Part shown: piece by piece, positions 1 to 8,800 of the stretch
How positions within the stretch are numbered: the stretch's first letter is position 1
How the letters are laid out: each line of letters starts with the position of its first letter
The notes under the pieces: generated by a model
The model's database searches: none
Told to the model about the DNA's origin: nothing
The model's input: only the letters and a program-made list of their open reading frames with translations
From: RPQJ01 sp963748985
Lineage (GTDB): Bacteria > Pseudomonadota > Gammaproteobacteria > Steroidobacterales > Steroidobacteraceae
Length of the DNA: 64,000 nt
NCBI GenBank assembly: GCA_963748985.1
Contig: CAVVKQ010000020.1
Coordinates: 124,001 to 188,000, forward strand
Reading direction: 5' to 3'
Position numbers and translations under genes: made by a program

Positions 1-1230
1 CATCAGGCACATGCCGGCGACACGGTTGCACATGTAGGAGGCGGGATCGAGGCGCAGCGCCTTCAGGCAGTACTCGAGGCCCTCCGCAAACCGCCCACCG
101 TAGCGGTGCGACTCGGCGACCGCCGCCGAAGCATCGGCAAGGAACGGGTCGAGCGCAACGGCCGTGGCGGCGGCCTGTTCGCCGCTGACGGTCGACTCGC
201 CGCGGTGGAAGACGTCCCACTGCGCGAGCGCCAGAGTTGCCCAGGCCTGCGCATAATTCGGGTCGAGTTCAACCACGCGCGTGCAGATGCGCACGCACAG
301 CTCGCTGTTGCGGGTGTTGTCCATCTGCCAGAGCTGGCGACCGATCAGGTAGAGCTTGTAGGCCTCGAGGTTGGTCGTGGCGCGCTGTTCAATGGCTGCT
401 TTTTCGGCCGGCAGCAGCGTGAGCTTCAGCGCCGCGGCGATTGCTTTCGAGATCTCGTCCTGCAGCTCGAAGATTGCCTTGAGGTCGCGGTCGTAGCGCT
501 CGCCCCAGACCTGCGCGTCGTTCGCCGCGTTGACCAGCTGGGCGGTGATGCGAACCCGATCGCCCGCCTTGCGCACGCTGCCGATCAGGACGTGCGACGC
601 TTTCGTCTGCCGGCCGATGTCGGAGACGCCGCCCTTGGAGCCCTTGAACGAGAACGCCAGGCTGCGCGAAACGATCGACAGCGCCGAGATCTTGCCGAGG
701 TCGGTGATGATGTCTTCGGTGATGCCATCGGAGAAATATTCCTGCTCCGGATCGCCGCTCATGTTGGCGAAGGGCAGCACGCAGATCGTGACCGCCGGCT
801 TCGCCGCGGCGGCGGCTGCCGCGGCCGCAACCTGCTTCGGTGCGCCGAGCTTCGCTTCCAGCGCCTTGCGCAGACCCTTGAAGGAATCGCTTTCGCGGTC
901 GTCGTTCCAGCCGTCCAGGTCCGTCGTGTGCACGGCACGGAAGTCGATCGGCAGCTTCGCGCCGTCCATGCGCACCGGCACCAACACCCCGCGATCGGCC
1001 GCATCGCGCGCCTCGCCCCGGACCCAGCGTGAATCGACCGACTGCTGCGTCCAGACGACGACCAGCGAACGCGCAGCCTCGAGTTCGCGGGAGATCAGGC
1101 CGTCGAATTCCTCGCCGGGCGTGATCTCGGGATCCCACCAGACGGACCAGCCTTCGGCTTCGAGCGCGGCGACCAAGGGCGCAACACGAACCTTGTCCTG
1201 CCTGGAGTAGGAAACGAAAATGTCAGCCAA
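1..1230 (-). CDS. TIR domain / TolB-like / TPR protein (3' end beyond window)
   Basis: The reading frame runs off the left edge, so only the first ~410 residues are visible. I start it at a TTG that follows an in-frame TAG by four codons. The protein begins ADIFVSYSRQDK, the first strand and BB-loop side of a TIR domain (residues ~1-130), with a conserved Glu in SRWVRGEA at the position of the NADase Glu of catalytic TIR domains. An Ala-rich linker follows. A TolB/FlgO-like domain (~150-260; ICVLPFANMSGDPEQEYFSDG) comes next, and then tetratricopeptide-type helices up to the edge. Families with this order are usually annotated as TIR domain-containing TPR proteins, and their substrates are unknown. 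A related TolB-TPR gene with membrane segments instead of TIR lies at 45511-47704. NAD hydrolysis is inference from the retained Glu only. Confidence 0.85.
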   Translation of the reverse strand, partial: MADIFVSYSRQDKVRVAPLVAALEAEGWSVWWDPEITPGEEFDGLISRELEAARSLVVVWTQQSVDSRWVRGEARDAADRGVLVPVRMDGAKLPIDFRAVHTTDLDGWNDDRESDSFKGLRKALEAKLGAPKQVAAAAAAAAAKPAVTICVLPFANMSGDPEQEYFSDGITEDIITDLGKISALSIVSRSLAFSFKGSKGGVSDIGRQTKASHVLIGSVRKAGDRVRITAQLVNAANDAQVWGERYDRDLKAIFELQDEISKAIAAALKLTLLPAEKAAIEQRATTNLEAYKLYLIGRQLWQMDNTRNSELCVRICTRVVELDPNYAQAWATLALAQWDVFHRGESTVSGEQAAATAVALDPFLADASAAVAESHRYGGRFAEGLEYCLKALRLDPASYMCNRVAGMCLM

Positions 1231-1351
1231 CGACGTGCCCCGCTATCTTGCGCGGACTCTAACATAGACCCTCGCGGTCACTGCCGGCGATACTGCGCCG
1301 CAACAGACCGTGGTTCACGTGCGCTCAAAGGCGCCAGGGTGCCGCTTGCGC

Positions 1352-1975
1352 TCAGTCCTGCAACCGGCGTGTCAGTTCGGCAACCTGCTCCGTAAGTTCA
1401 AGGATCACCCGATCTTTGGCAGCAACAACCGCCTCCATCTCGGCCAGGTCGACACGCTTCGGGATGTGTTGCGCGCAGTTCGCGTCCCACGCCGACACGT
1501 TGAACATGAGCACCTGCTCCGGTTGTGCGCGATAGCCGTCCGGCATCAGGGACTGCACCAGTGCGGCATCACCTTCGACGAACCAGGCCGTTCCCCACAC
1601 CTTGATCCGCCTGCGATGCGCGTAATCCATCAGGAAGATGAACGCCTGCGGGTTCTCAGCGAGATTGCCCTGCGTGATGTACTGCCGGTTGCCTTTGAAG
1701 TCGACAAAGGCGAGGGTCGACGGGTCGAGCACACGCAGGAAACCCGGCGGGCCGCCGCGGTGCTGGATATAAGGTTGTCCCGCGGCGTTGGCCGTGCCCA
1801 GGTAGATGCTGTTCTGCTCGGCAATAAATGCAGCCAACGCAGGCGTGATCGTGGTGGACCAGCCTTCGCCTGTTTCCATCCGCGCGTAGTTCTCGCGCGA
1901 TCCCTTGCGGGCCTGGATGGTCTTGACCGTCGGCGTAAACGCGATGTCGCTCGGGTATTGCTCAACGTTCGACAT
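1352..1975 (-). CDS. Pyridoxamine 5'-phosphate oxidase-like flavin-binding protein
   Basis: The 207-aa protein starts at MSNVEQYPSD, where AGGGAA lies 9 nt upstream; a start seven codons earlier is possible. Residues ~45-170 look like the split beta-barrel of the PNPOx-like family: AEQNSIYLGTANAAGQPYIQ, then GGPPGFLRVLD and LAFVDFKGNRQYITQGNL, which are the usual FMN-contacting strands. The family includes FMN or F420 proteins of mostly unknown substrate. The last ~35 residues (EMEAVVAAKDRVILELTEQV) form a predicted coiled-coil tail, as in a subgroup of these proteins. It stands alone between two unrelated genes. It is not the vitamin B6 enzyme PdxH itself, which is shorter and has a different C-terminus. 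Substrate unknown. Confidence 0.82.
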   Translation of the reverse strand: MSNVEQYPSDIAFTPTVKTIQARKGSRENYARMETGEGWSTTITPALAAFIAEQNSIYLGTANAAGQPYIQHRGGPPGFLRVLDPSTLAFVDFKGNRQYITQGNLAENPQAFIFLMDYAHRRRIKVWGTAWFVEGDAALVQSLMPDGYRAQPEQVLMFNVSAWDANCAQHIPKRVDLAEMEAVVAAKDRVILELTEQVAELTRRLQD

Positions 1976-2016
1976 GGCGAGAATTCCCTGCGGCATTGCC
2001 GCGCAGCGATCCGGCG

Positions 2017-3276
2017 CTAGAGCGCCGCCCCCTCGACGGTGATCCTGCCGTCGCTCACAACGAGCCGCGGCTCGAAGAACGTCCTGGTGTCATCGAGCGG
2101 GTCTCCGTCGTAGGCCACGAGGTCCGCTTCCAGGCCCACGCGGATGCTGCCCGTGCGGTTTTCGATGCCGATGACTCGCGCGCCATTCAGCGTGGCCGCC
2201 GTGATCGACTCGAGCGGCGTGAACCCCTCGTGCTCGCGCAGCATCGCAATCTCGTGCGCGATCCGGATGCGCCCGGTGTCGTCCTTGTCCGCATAGCTGC
2301 CGTCGGTCGCGGCCGCGATCGTGATGCCGAGCGCGTGCGCCTTGCGCACGGCCGCGCGCAGCGGCCCCATCATCGACTGTGTCCGCAACTGCAGCGCCAC
2401 GTCTTCGGCCGAGTTACCCTGCGGATCGCCGAGCGGACTCATCACCGCCAGCGTCGGCACGAAGAACGTGCCGCGCCGCTTCATTTCTTCGAGCGTCGCA
2501 TCGTCGACCCACGTGCCGTGCTCGACGCTGCGGACGCCGGCGCGCACCGCGGCAGCGGCCCCTTCGCGGGCGTGGGCATGCGCCGCCACGTAGAGGCCCT
2601 TCTTCCCGGCTTCGGTGACGGCCGAGCGGATTTCCTCCTCGGTGAGTTCCTGCTTGCGCGGATCGGTGCTGGCGAGGCCAGCCCGCTCGCTCGCGCCGAC
2701 CTTGATCACGTCGGCGCCCTTCGCAATCAGCGCGCGAGTCGCCTCCGCAATGCGATCCGGGCCACGCAACTCACCGTCGATCGCGTCGCCGAACTGCGGA
2801 TAGACCTCGTAGAACGCGATGCCCGGCTTCGGCCGGATGTGTCCCGGTGAGACGAGGAGATCGGGTCCCGGCACGTACCCGGCGCGAATGAGGTCGCGCG
2901 TCCCCATCGCCTGCAGGTTCGTGTCGCCCAGCACCCGCGACGTCGTCACGCCCGACTGGAGCGCGCGCAGTGCCGCGGCAGGGGACTCGATGTGGGAATG
3001 CGCGTCGATCAGTCCGGGCAGCAGGTAGCGCCCGCCGAGGTCGATCCGCCGCACGCCGGTCGTTGCAGCGGGTGCCCGCTCGACGATCGACGCAATCCTG
3101 CCGCCGCGAATCGTGACCGTAACGCCTTTGCGTGCCGCGGCACCCGTGCCGTCGACCAGCGTGACGTTCACCAGGTCCAGATCCTGGGCCGACGCGGCCC
3201 GTGGCCCGACCAGCAGTCCCGAACACAGGCAACCGACGACGGCTGCAACGAGAACCTTGCGAACCGCAATCAACAT
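2017..3276 (-). CDS. Exported metal-dependent amidohydrolase (imidazolonepropionase/prolidase-like)
   Basis: This is a 419-aa amidohydrolase-superfamily enzyme. An N-terminal signal peptide (residues 1-~30, ending PRAASA) sends it across the inner membrane. The metal-binding HxH is seen in LIDAHSHIES, later metal ligands in VAAHAHAREG and SVEHGTWVDD, and the catalytic Asp region in IAAATDGSYADKDD. The short beta-sandwich halves flank the TIM barrel as usual, and length is normal. Exported members of this group often cleave Xaa-Pro or other N-acyl amino acid bonds, but the substrate cannot be read from sequence. The ATG is preceded by GGGGAG at good spacing. No linked pathway genes are seen nearby. 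Confidence 0.88.
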   Translation of the reverse strand: MLIAVRKVLVAAVVGCLCSGLLVGPRAASAQDLDLVNVTLVDGTGAAARKGVTVTIRGGRIASIVERAPAATTGVRRIDLGGRYLLPGLIDAHSHIESPAAALRALQSGVTTSRVLGDTNLQAMGTRDLIRAGYVPGPDLLVSPGHIRPKPGIAFYEVYPQFGDAIDGELRGPDRIAEATRALIAKGADVIKVGASERAGLASTDPRKQELTEEEIRSAVTEAGKKGLYVAAHAHAREGAAAAVRAGVRSVEHGTWVDDATLEEMKRRGTFFVPTLAVMSPLGDPQGNSAEDVALQLRTQSMMGPLRAAVRKAHALGITIAAATDGSYADKDDTGRIRIAHEIAMLREHEGFTPLESITAATLNGARVIGIENRTGSIRVGLEADLVAYDGDPLDDTRTFFEPRLVVSDGRITVEGAAL

Positions 3277-3352
3277 GCCCCGACTCCCCGCGTGAAACCG
3301 GCGCCTACCTTATACCGGATCGCAGGATTCGGTCGCGGGGCAACGCGGGGCG

Positions 3353-3660
3353 TCAGCGCTGCAAATAGGTGTCGAGCGTCTGGTGGAAATGCCTGATCCG
3401 GCTTTCCTGGTAGGACCCGAGTTGCACGCGACCCGTTGCGGACGCCACCAGGCCTTCCTGCACGTAGGGCATGTTGCTCATGTCCTGGTCGATGACCGGA
3501 CCCAGGATCGGGATCTCCCTTGCATCCGACCAGGGCTCGTCGTCGCGCAACCAGTGGACGGTCACGGGCCTGGGCCGCGGCTGTCCTGCGCGAGGTAGTC
3601 CTGGTAACTGGGCGCGGCACGTGACCCGCCGCCATCACGTTCAATCACCACCGTGGCCTG
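3353..3660 (-). pseudogene. C-terminal remnant of a Rieske-type oxygenase alpha subunit
   Basis: About 70 residues (3565 to 3353, GTG-initiated if read at all) match the C-terminal end of ring-hydroxylating oxygenase alpha subunits: DQDMSNMPYVQEGL, then VQLGSYQESRIRHFHQTLD. Upstream bases 3570-3650 carry a further short coding-like piece (SRAAPSYQDYLAQD) in a different frame that ends in TGA, so a frameshift separates them. No Rieske cluster or iron-binding half is present. The fragment directly follows the stop of the intact-looking oxygenase gene at 3664. It is therefore probably what is left of a tandem copy after deletion. Expression as a small protein seems unlikely. Confidence 0.6.
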
Positions 3661-3663
3661 CCA

Positions 3664-4752
3664 TCAGTCCGTGGCGAGCCACGGACCGAGCATCGGTCGC
3701 ACGCGCAGCTCGGGTGGCACGTGCTCCGACCCGATGCGACGGTCGAGCTCCTCGTGCCAGTGGTAGATGCGCCGCTCCTGGTACGACAGGTAAATGCCCC
3801 TGAAGCCTCCGGTCTCGACGGACTCCTGGATGCGAGGCGCAAACTGCGTGTCTTCCTCGAGGATGCGCTCGAAGTTCGACATGCGTGTGGGCCAGAGTTC
3901 GTGGCCCTCGGCACCGTCCGGCGCGAACCAGTGCACGTCCACCGTCATGCTGCGGGCAGTTCTGGGCCAGAAGGTGATGAATGGAGTGCCGGTGGCGGCG
4001 GGCGGCGTGCACATCATCGAATTTCCGTGCGGCCACAGCACGATGTGAGTGCCGCGCGAATCGAGGAAGCGGTCCACGGTCTGCGGGTGAATCGACTTCA
4101 GCTGATAGGTCTCGAGGAACGCGTCGAGCAGGATCTTGACGTTGCATGCGATCTCGAAGCTCGAGCTCGCAATGTGCCGGATGCTGTCGAAGCCCAGGTT
4201 CTCGAGGTGCTGCGGGATCGGGCCCAGCGATTCGAGCAGCGGCGCCGCCTGGGGGTCTTCGTTGATGAACACGAAGTTGCCGAACTGCTCGCAGCGAACC
4301 TGGTTGAGGCCGAAGCAGGATGTGTCCATGCCCGGGAAATCACGCTTCTCGCGCACTGCAGTCAGCCGGCCCGCGAGGTCGTAGGTCCAGCCGTGGTAAC
4401 GGCAGAAGAAGCCCTTGGCCTCACCCTGCTCTTTCTCGACCAGCGGCGCGCCCCGATGCCGGCAGGTGTTGTAGTAGGCGCGAATGCGATTTTCCTTGTC
4501 GCGCACGATGATGATCGGCGCGCCGGTCTTGCGCCATAGACGATAGCTGCCGGGACGGGGCAGTTCGTCGACGTGCAACGCATAGAGCCATGAGCGCTTC
4601 CAGAGGTATCGCTGCTCAAGTTCGAGGAACGCGGGATCGGTGTAGCGCCCGCCAGCGATCAGCGGAAGTTCCGGGAAGGCGGGTGGCGGAGCTTCGCGGC
4701 TCTGCTCGTGCTTCATCCCGTCGTACAGGCTGTGTTCTATTTCGGCGCGCAT
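3664..4752 (-). CDS. Rieske [2Fe-2S] aromatic ring-hydroxylating oxygenase alpha subunit-like protein
   Basis: The N-terminal half carries a Rieske cluster motif, CRHRGAPL followed 17 residues later by CRYHGWTY (CxH...CxxH). The C-terminal half has the helix-grip catalytic domain with NVKILLDAFLETYQ and SIHPQTV. In this family a mononuclear iron is held by two His (H-x4-H) and one Asp. Here the segment reads YQLKSIHP, so the first His is Gln (codon CAG). The Asp candidate lies in LEEDTQF. Oxygenation activity is therefore doubtful, or the site is remodelled. The start is uncertain: ATG at 4752 is used, with longer ATG/TTG starts to 4806. It lies 60 nt downstream of the diguanylate cyclase gene on the same strand. 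No reductase or ferredoxin gene is adjacent. Confidence 0.8.
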   Translation of the reverse strand: MRAEIEHSLYDGMKHEQSREAPPPAFPELPLIAGGRYTDPAFLELEQRYLWKRSWLYALHVDELPRPGSYRLWRKTGAPIIIVRDKENRIRAYYNTCRHRGAPLVEKEQGEAKGFFCRYHGWTYDLAGRLTAVREKRDFPGMDTSCFGLNQVRCEQFGNFVFINEDPQAAPLLESLGPIPQHLENLGFDSIRHIASSSFEIACNVKILLDAFLETYQLKSIHPQTVDRFLDSRGTHIVLWPHGNSMMCTPPAATGTPFITFWPRTARSMTVDVHWFAPDGAEGHELWPTRMSNFERILEEDTQFAPRIQESVETGGFRGIYLSYQERRIYHWHEELDRRIGSEHVPPELRVRPMLGPWLATD

Positions 4753-4815
4753 GGTGCCCGATTTCCAGGGCATGCGAATCCCGCGGACCATGCGTAGACA
4801 CCGCAAGACGGCGTA

Positions 4816-5685
4816 TCAGGCACCAGGGGTTGCCTGCGCAGGGCTGAACAGGACATAACCGCACCCGCCGTTCTTGGCGCGGTACATCGCCGTGTCGGCG
4901 TTTCGGACCAGCTGATCGACCGTCGTGCCGTCACGCGGATAGAGGGCAACCCCGATGCTCGCGCGGATGACGAGGTCGCGTCCACCTACCTTGATCGCCT
5001 GGGCAATGTCGCTCAGCACGGCAAGGGCCTTGCGTTCCACATCTGCCCTGCTCTTGGGGTTGACCAACAGGTACAGGAACTCGTCACCGCCACCGCGGCA
5101 GATCGTGTCTTCGTCGCGCGCATGCTGCGAAAGACGGTTAGCGACCTCCCTGAGCACGAGGTCTCCCGCGGCGTGACCATGATCGTCGTTGATGCTCTTG
5201 AAGCGATCGAGGTCGAGGAACATCACCGCCAGGCTCCAGCCGTGTCGCTCGGCCAGCGAGATTCCCTGCGTGACGCGATCATCGAACAGCACACGGTTGG
5301 GCAGTCCCGTTGCCGCGTCATGCAGTGCCCGCATCGTGGCGTGGCGTTCGTCCTCCTGTGCCGTCAACAGCGCTGCTTCGGCTTCTACCAATGCCACGCG
5401 TGAGCGGGTCAATGCGACTTCGACCTGCTTGATGTCCGCGATGCCCCGGGCCAGGGTGGCGGTGACCTCGTCCAGGTCGTCGGCGCACTCCTGCACCGTG
5501 GCTTCGACGCCCTGGCTGTCCTGCAACGCCTGGTCGGCAGGCAGCGTCGTCGCACCCTTGGCGATCTCCTGCTGCACCGCTTCGTTCTTCAAGGCCAGGT
5601 CATCCGCGCACGCCTCCACCTTGGCCTTCACGTCATGGCTTTGCTCGAGCGCCTGCTCCAATGCCGCGGGTGGATCCGCAGTCAT
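4816..5685 (-). CDS. Diguanylate cyclase (GGDEF) with N-terminal coiled coil
   Basis: This 289-aa soluble protein makes c-di-GMP from two GTP. Residues 1-~120 are a long Glu/Ala-rich helical region (two repeats of the form QALEQSHDVKAKVEACADDL / QALQDSQGVEATVQECADDL) with no membrane segment. The GGDEF domain occupies ~125-280 and shows DAATGLPNR, FLDLDRFKSIND and the active-site RGGGDEF. An inhibitory RxxD site (RDED) sits five residues before GGDEF, so product inhibition is expected. The A of its ATG belongs to the TGA of a 34-aa ORF upstream (ATGA overlap), which makes translation coupled to that ORF. The internal duplication of ~37 residues at the N-terminus is unusual and may be a dimerisation or sensor element. 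Confidence 0.92.
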   Translation of the reverse strand: MTADPPAALEQALEQSHDVKAKVEACADDLALKNEAVQQEIAKGATTLPADQALQDSQGVEATVQECADDLDEVTATLARGIADIKQVEVALTRSRVALVEAEAALLTAQEDERHATMRALHDAATGLPNRVLFDDRVTQGISLAERHGWSLAVMFLDLDRFKSINDDHGHAAGDLVLREVANRLSQHARDEDTICRGGGDEFLYLLVNPKSRADVERKALAVLSDIAQAIKVGGRDLVIRASIGVALYPRDGTTVDQLVRNADTAMYRAKNGGCGYVLFSPAQATPGA

Positions 5686-5786
5686 GCCGCGACCTCGACC
5701 CTGCCGTGCAGGCCCGGATGGTCTTTCAGTGCAGCATTCAGCCGCTCGAGACAGGCGTGATGGTGCTCACCGTGGTGAATGCTCAT
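5682..5786 (-). CDS. 34-aa His-rich micro-ORF coupled to the diguanylate cyclase
   Basis: The peptide begins MSIHHGEHHHACLERLNAAL and ends in an amphipathic stretch to VEVAA. Its ATG overlaps the stop of the 13-aa ORF upstream (ATGA) and its own stop overlaps the cyclase start (ATGA). The five His and one Cys in the first 12 residues could bind a metal. No family is recognised. It may be a coupled leader, a sensor peptide, or a piece of a once longer protein split by two frame changes. Confidence 0.45.
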   Translation of the reverse strand: MSIHHGEHHHACLERLNAALKDHPGLHGRVEVAA

Positions 5787-5824
5787 GGTGCGGGCAGCTC
5801 GAAGGGATAGGTCTGGGTAGTCAT
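5783..5824 (-). CDS. 13-aa micro-ORF (MTTQTYPFELPAP) with strong RBS
   Basis: This very short frame has the best ribosome-binding site of the cascade: GCAGGAG nine bases before its ATG. It ends with an ATGA overlap into the next 34-aa ORF, which in turn overlaps the diguanylate cyclase. Ribosome entry for all three frames would be here. The peptide resembles no family I know. A leader-peptide role for the cyclase is inference. Confidence 0.4.
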   Translation of the reverse strand: MTTQTYPFELPAP

Positions 5825-5883
5825 GCGGGGATACTCCTGCGGCGTGTGTGCCTGCGACGCAGTCGCGCGGCGTAGTGTGGCCG

Positions 5884-8800
5884 TCACCCGAGGACGACGC
5901 GGACCTGGTGAGTCACGCCGTCGTCGATCAACGGCACCACCCCTGGGTGCGGAGCCAGTTCGGCGCCGTCGAGCTGCAGCGTGACGAGTCCCCTGCTGAC
6001 GCCGCCGGGATTCTCGAACGCGATCTCGTAGTGGGTCCCACGGTAGCGAAGGCTGACGTGGAATTCGGTCCAGTTCCGCGGCACGCACGGATCGAGCAGC
6101 AGGTCGGCGCCTCGCATGCGGCAACCGAGAATCCATTCGAGGCCGGCGCGATACAGCCAGGCGGCCGAGCCCGTGTACCAGGTCCAGCCGCCGCGTCCCA
6201 CGTGTGGCGTCTCGGAATAGACGTCAGCCGCCACGACGTAGGGTTCGACCTTGTAACGCATTGCATCGTCGTGCGTGAGCGCGTGATTGATCGGGTTCAG
6301 CAGCGCAAAGAGTTCGGCTGCCTTGTCGCCGTCGCCGAGTTGCGTGAACGCAATCGCCGCCCATGCGGCCGCGTGCGTGTATTGGCCACCATTCTCGCGG
6401 ATCCCAGGCGGGTAGGCCTGGATGTAACCAGGATCCGGCACAGAGTGGTCGAAGGGCGGAGTCAGCAGCAGGGCCAGGCCGTGTTGACGGCGGACCAGGT
6501 GCCAGTCCAGGGATGCCATCGCTCGCGCCGCCCGGGTAGGGTGCGCGGCACCGGACAGCACTCCCCACGATTGTGCGATCGAGTCGATGCGGCACTCGTC
6601 GTTCGCCGCCGATCCCATCGGCGTGCCGTCGTCGAAGTACGCGCGTCGATACCAGGCGCCGTCCCAGCCGTGTTCCTCGAGCGACGACCGCAAGGTGACC
6701 GCGTGTGCACGCCAGGTCGCGGCTCGCCCGTGCTCGCCACGTGCCTCTGCCAGTGGCACGAAGGCCGACAACACGAAGTGCAGGAACCATCCGAGCCAGA
6801 CGCTTTCGCCCCGTCCCGTGGCGCCGACGTCGTTCATCCCGTCGTTCCAGTCGCCGGTCCCGATCAGCGGCAGGCCATGCAACCCGACCGCGAGGCTGCC
6901 GTCGAGTCCTCGCGCGCAATGTTCGAACAGCGTTGCCGGCAGATCGGCGCTGGTGGGCAGGAAGAAGTTATCAGCCTCACCTGGTTGCAGTGCCGGTCCG
7001 TCCAGGAACGGGACGAGCTCGTCGAGCACGCCAGAGTCGGCCGTCGACTCGACGTAGTGCGCGGCGCAATAGCCGAGCCAGACACGATCGTCGGACACAC
7101 GGGTGCGCACACCGCGTCCCGTTTGCGGCAACCACCAGTGCTGCACGTCGCCTTCGACGAATTGCCGGCCGGCGGCCCGCAGCAGGTGCTCGCGCGCGAG
7201 GGCCGGCTGCGCCAGGATGAGCGCCATCGTGTCCTGCAACTGATCGCGGAATCCGTAGGCGCCGCTGGACTGGTAGAACGCGCTGCGGGCCCAGACGCGG
7301 CACACGAGTACCTGGTACAGCAGCCAGCCGTTCAGCATGAGGTCGAACGCGCGATCCGGCGTCCTGACCGTGGCGGTGTCGAGCACGGCACTCCATTCCG
7401 CGCGCACGGACTGCAGTGCGCCGTCCACGTCCTCGCTGCGCCAGCGCGAGATCAATGCCTGGGCGGCTTGCGTGGTGTCTGCCTCACCCAGCAGCCACAC
7501 GATTTCCACGGAAGAATGCGCGGCGAGAGCGACTGAGGTCTGCAGCGCGCCGCAGGGGTCAAGGCCTGCGCCGGTGCGGCCGGAAAGCTTCGCCCCTGTC
7601 GCGAGGGCCGCGGGCCGCTCGAGCGTGCCGTTGCGACCAATGAACTCCATCCGGTTGCCGGTCCATGCTGTCTGCAGGCCGCCCAGGTCGGTGAATGCAA
7701 CGCGAGCATCGGTGCCGCCCCAGAGGTTGCGTGCCAGCATGCCACCCGTGACCGGATCGATCTCCGTCGCGACGAATGGCGCAGTGCTGCTGCGCGACGT
7801 GCCGAGCACCCACTCCACGTAGGCCGTCAGCGTCAGGTGGCGCGTGCGACCCGAGAGGTTGCGGATGCGCAGGCGCGACACCTTGACCGGCTCGTTGCCG
7901 GGAACGAACTGCAGCAGGTCGAGCGCGATGTCGGCACGTGTATGTTCGAATCGGCTGTATCCCCGTCCGTGCCGCGCCAGGTAGTCGCCACTCGCCTTGC
8001 GGACCGGGAGTGCCGTCGGCCCGAACAGCAGGCCGGATTCGTCATCACGAACATAGATGGCTTCTCCCGACCGATCTCCGACTGGATCGTTCGACCAGGG
8101 CGTGAGCCGGTGCTCACGACTGTTGCCAGCCCAGGTGCAGCCGCTGCCATCAGCCGACACGTGGAAGCCGAATCCGGCATTGGCAACCACGTTGACCCAC
8201 GGCGCGGGCGTGCGCTGCCCGTCGCGCAGCACCGTCACGTATTCCTCGCCGTCGGGCGTGAAGCCGCCGAAGCCGTTGAAAAACTCGAGGGTCGGCACGT
8301 CGGGCGAGGCATCCGTCGAGTCGCGGCGTGAGCGCACGACGGCAACCGGGGGTGGCGCAGCCGGCGGCTCCTGTTCCAACCGATCGAGTTGCTCCGCGAG
8401 GTTGCCATGACGACTGAGCAACACGGCGCCTGCCGCGGCCAGCAGGGCCAGGCGCGTTTCGCTCGGAATGATGTCCGAGCGCAGGATGTACACGCCGCCC
8501 CGCACCGACTCGCCGTGAATCTTCACTCGTGACAGGCCGGCACGTGTCAGTGACTCCAGCGCCGACTGCAGGTCCTGCACGTAGGACGACGAACGCTCGT
8601 TCAGGATCACGACGTCGACGTTCAGCTGTTTCAGGCGCCAGTACTCGAGCGCACGCAGCACCTGCCGCACGATGCCGAGATCGTCGATATCGTCTATGCG
8701 CACGAGCACGATCGGCAGGTCGCCCGAAATGCCGTGCGCCCAGAGCGCCTGCTGTCCGCCGTTGCGGCGCCGAAGCACGTCGGACGACGGCCGCAGCGCC

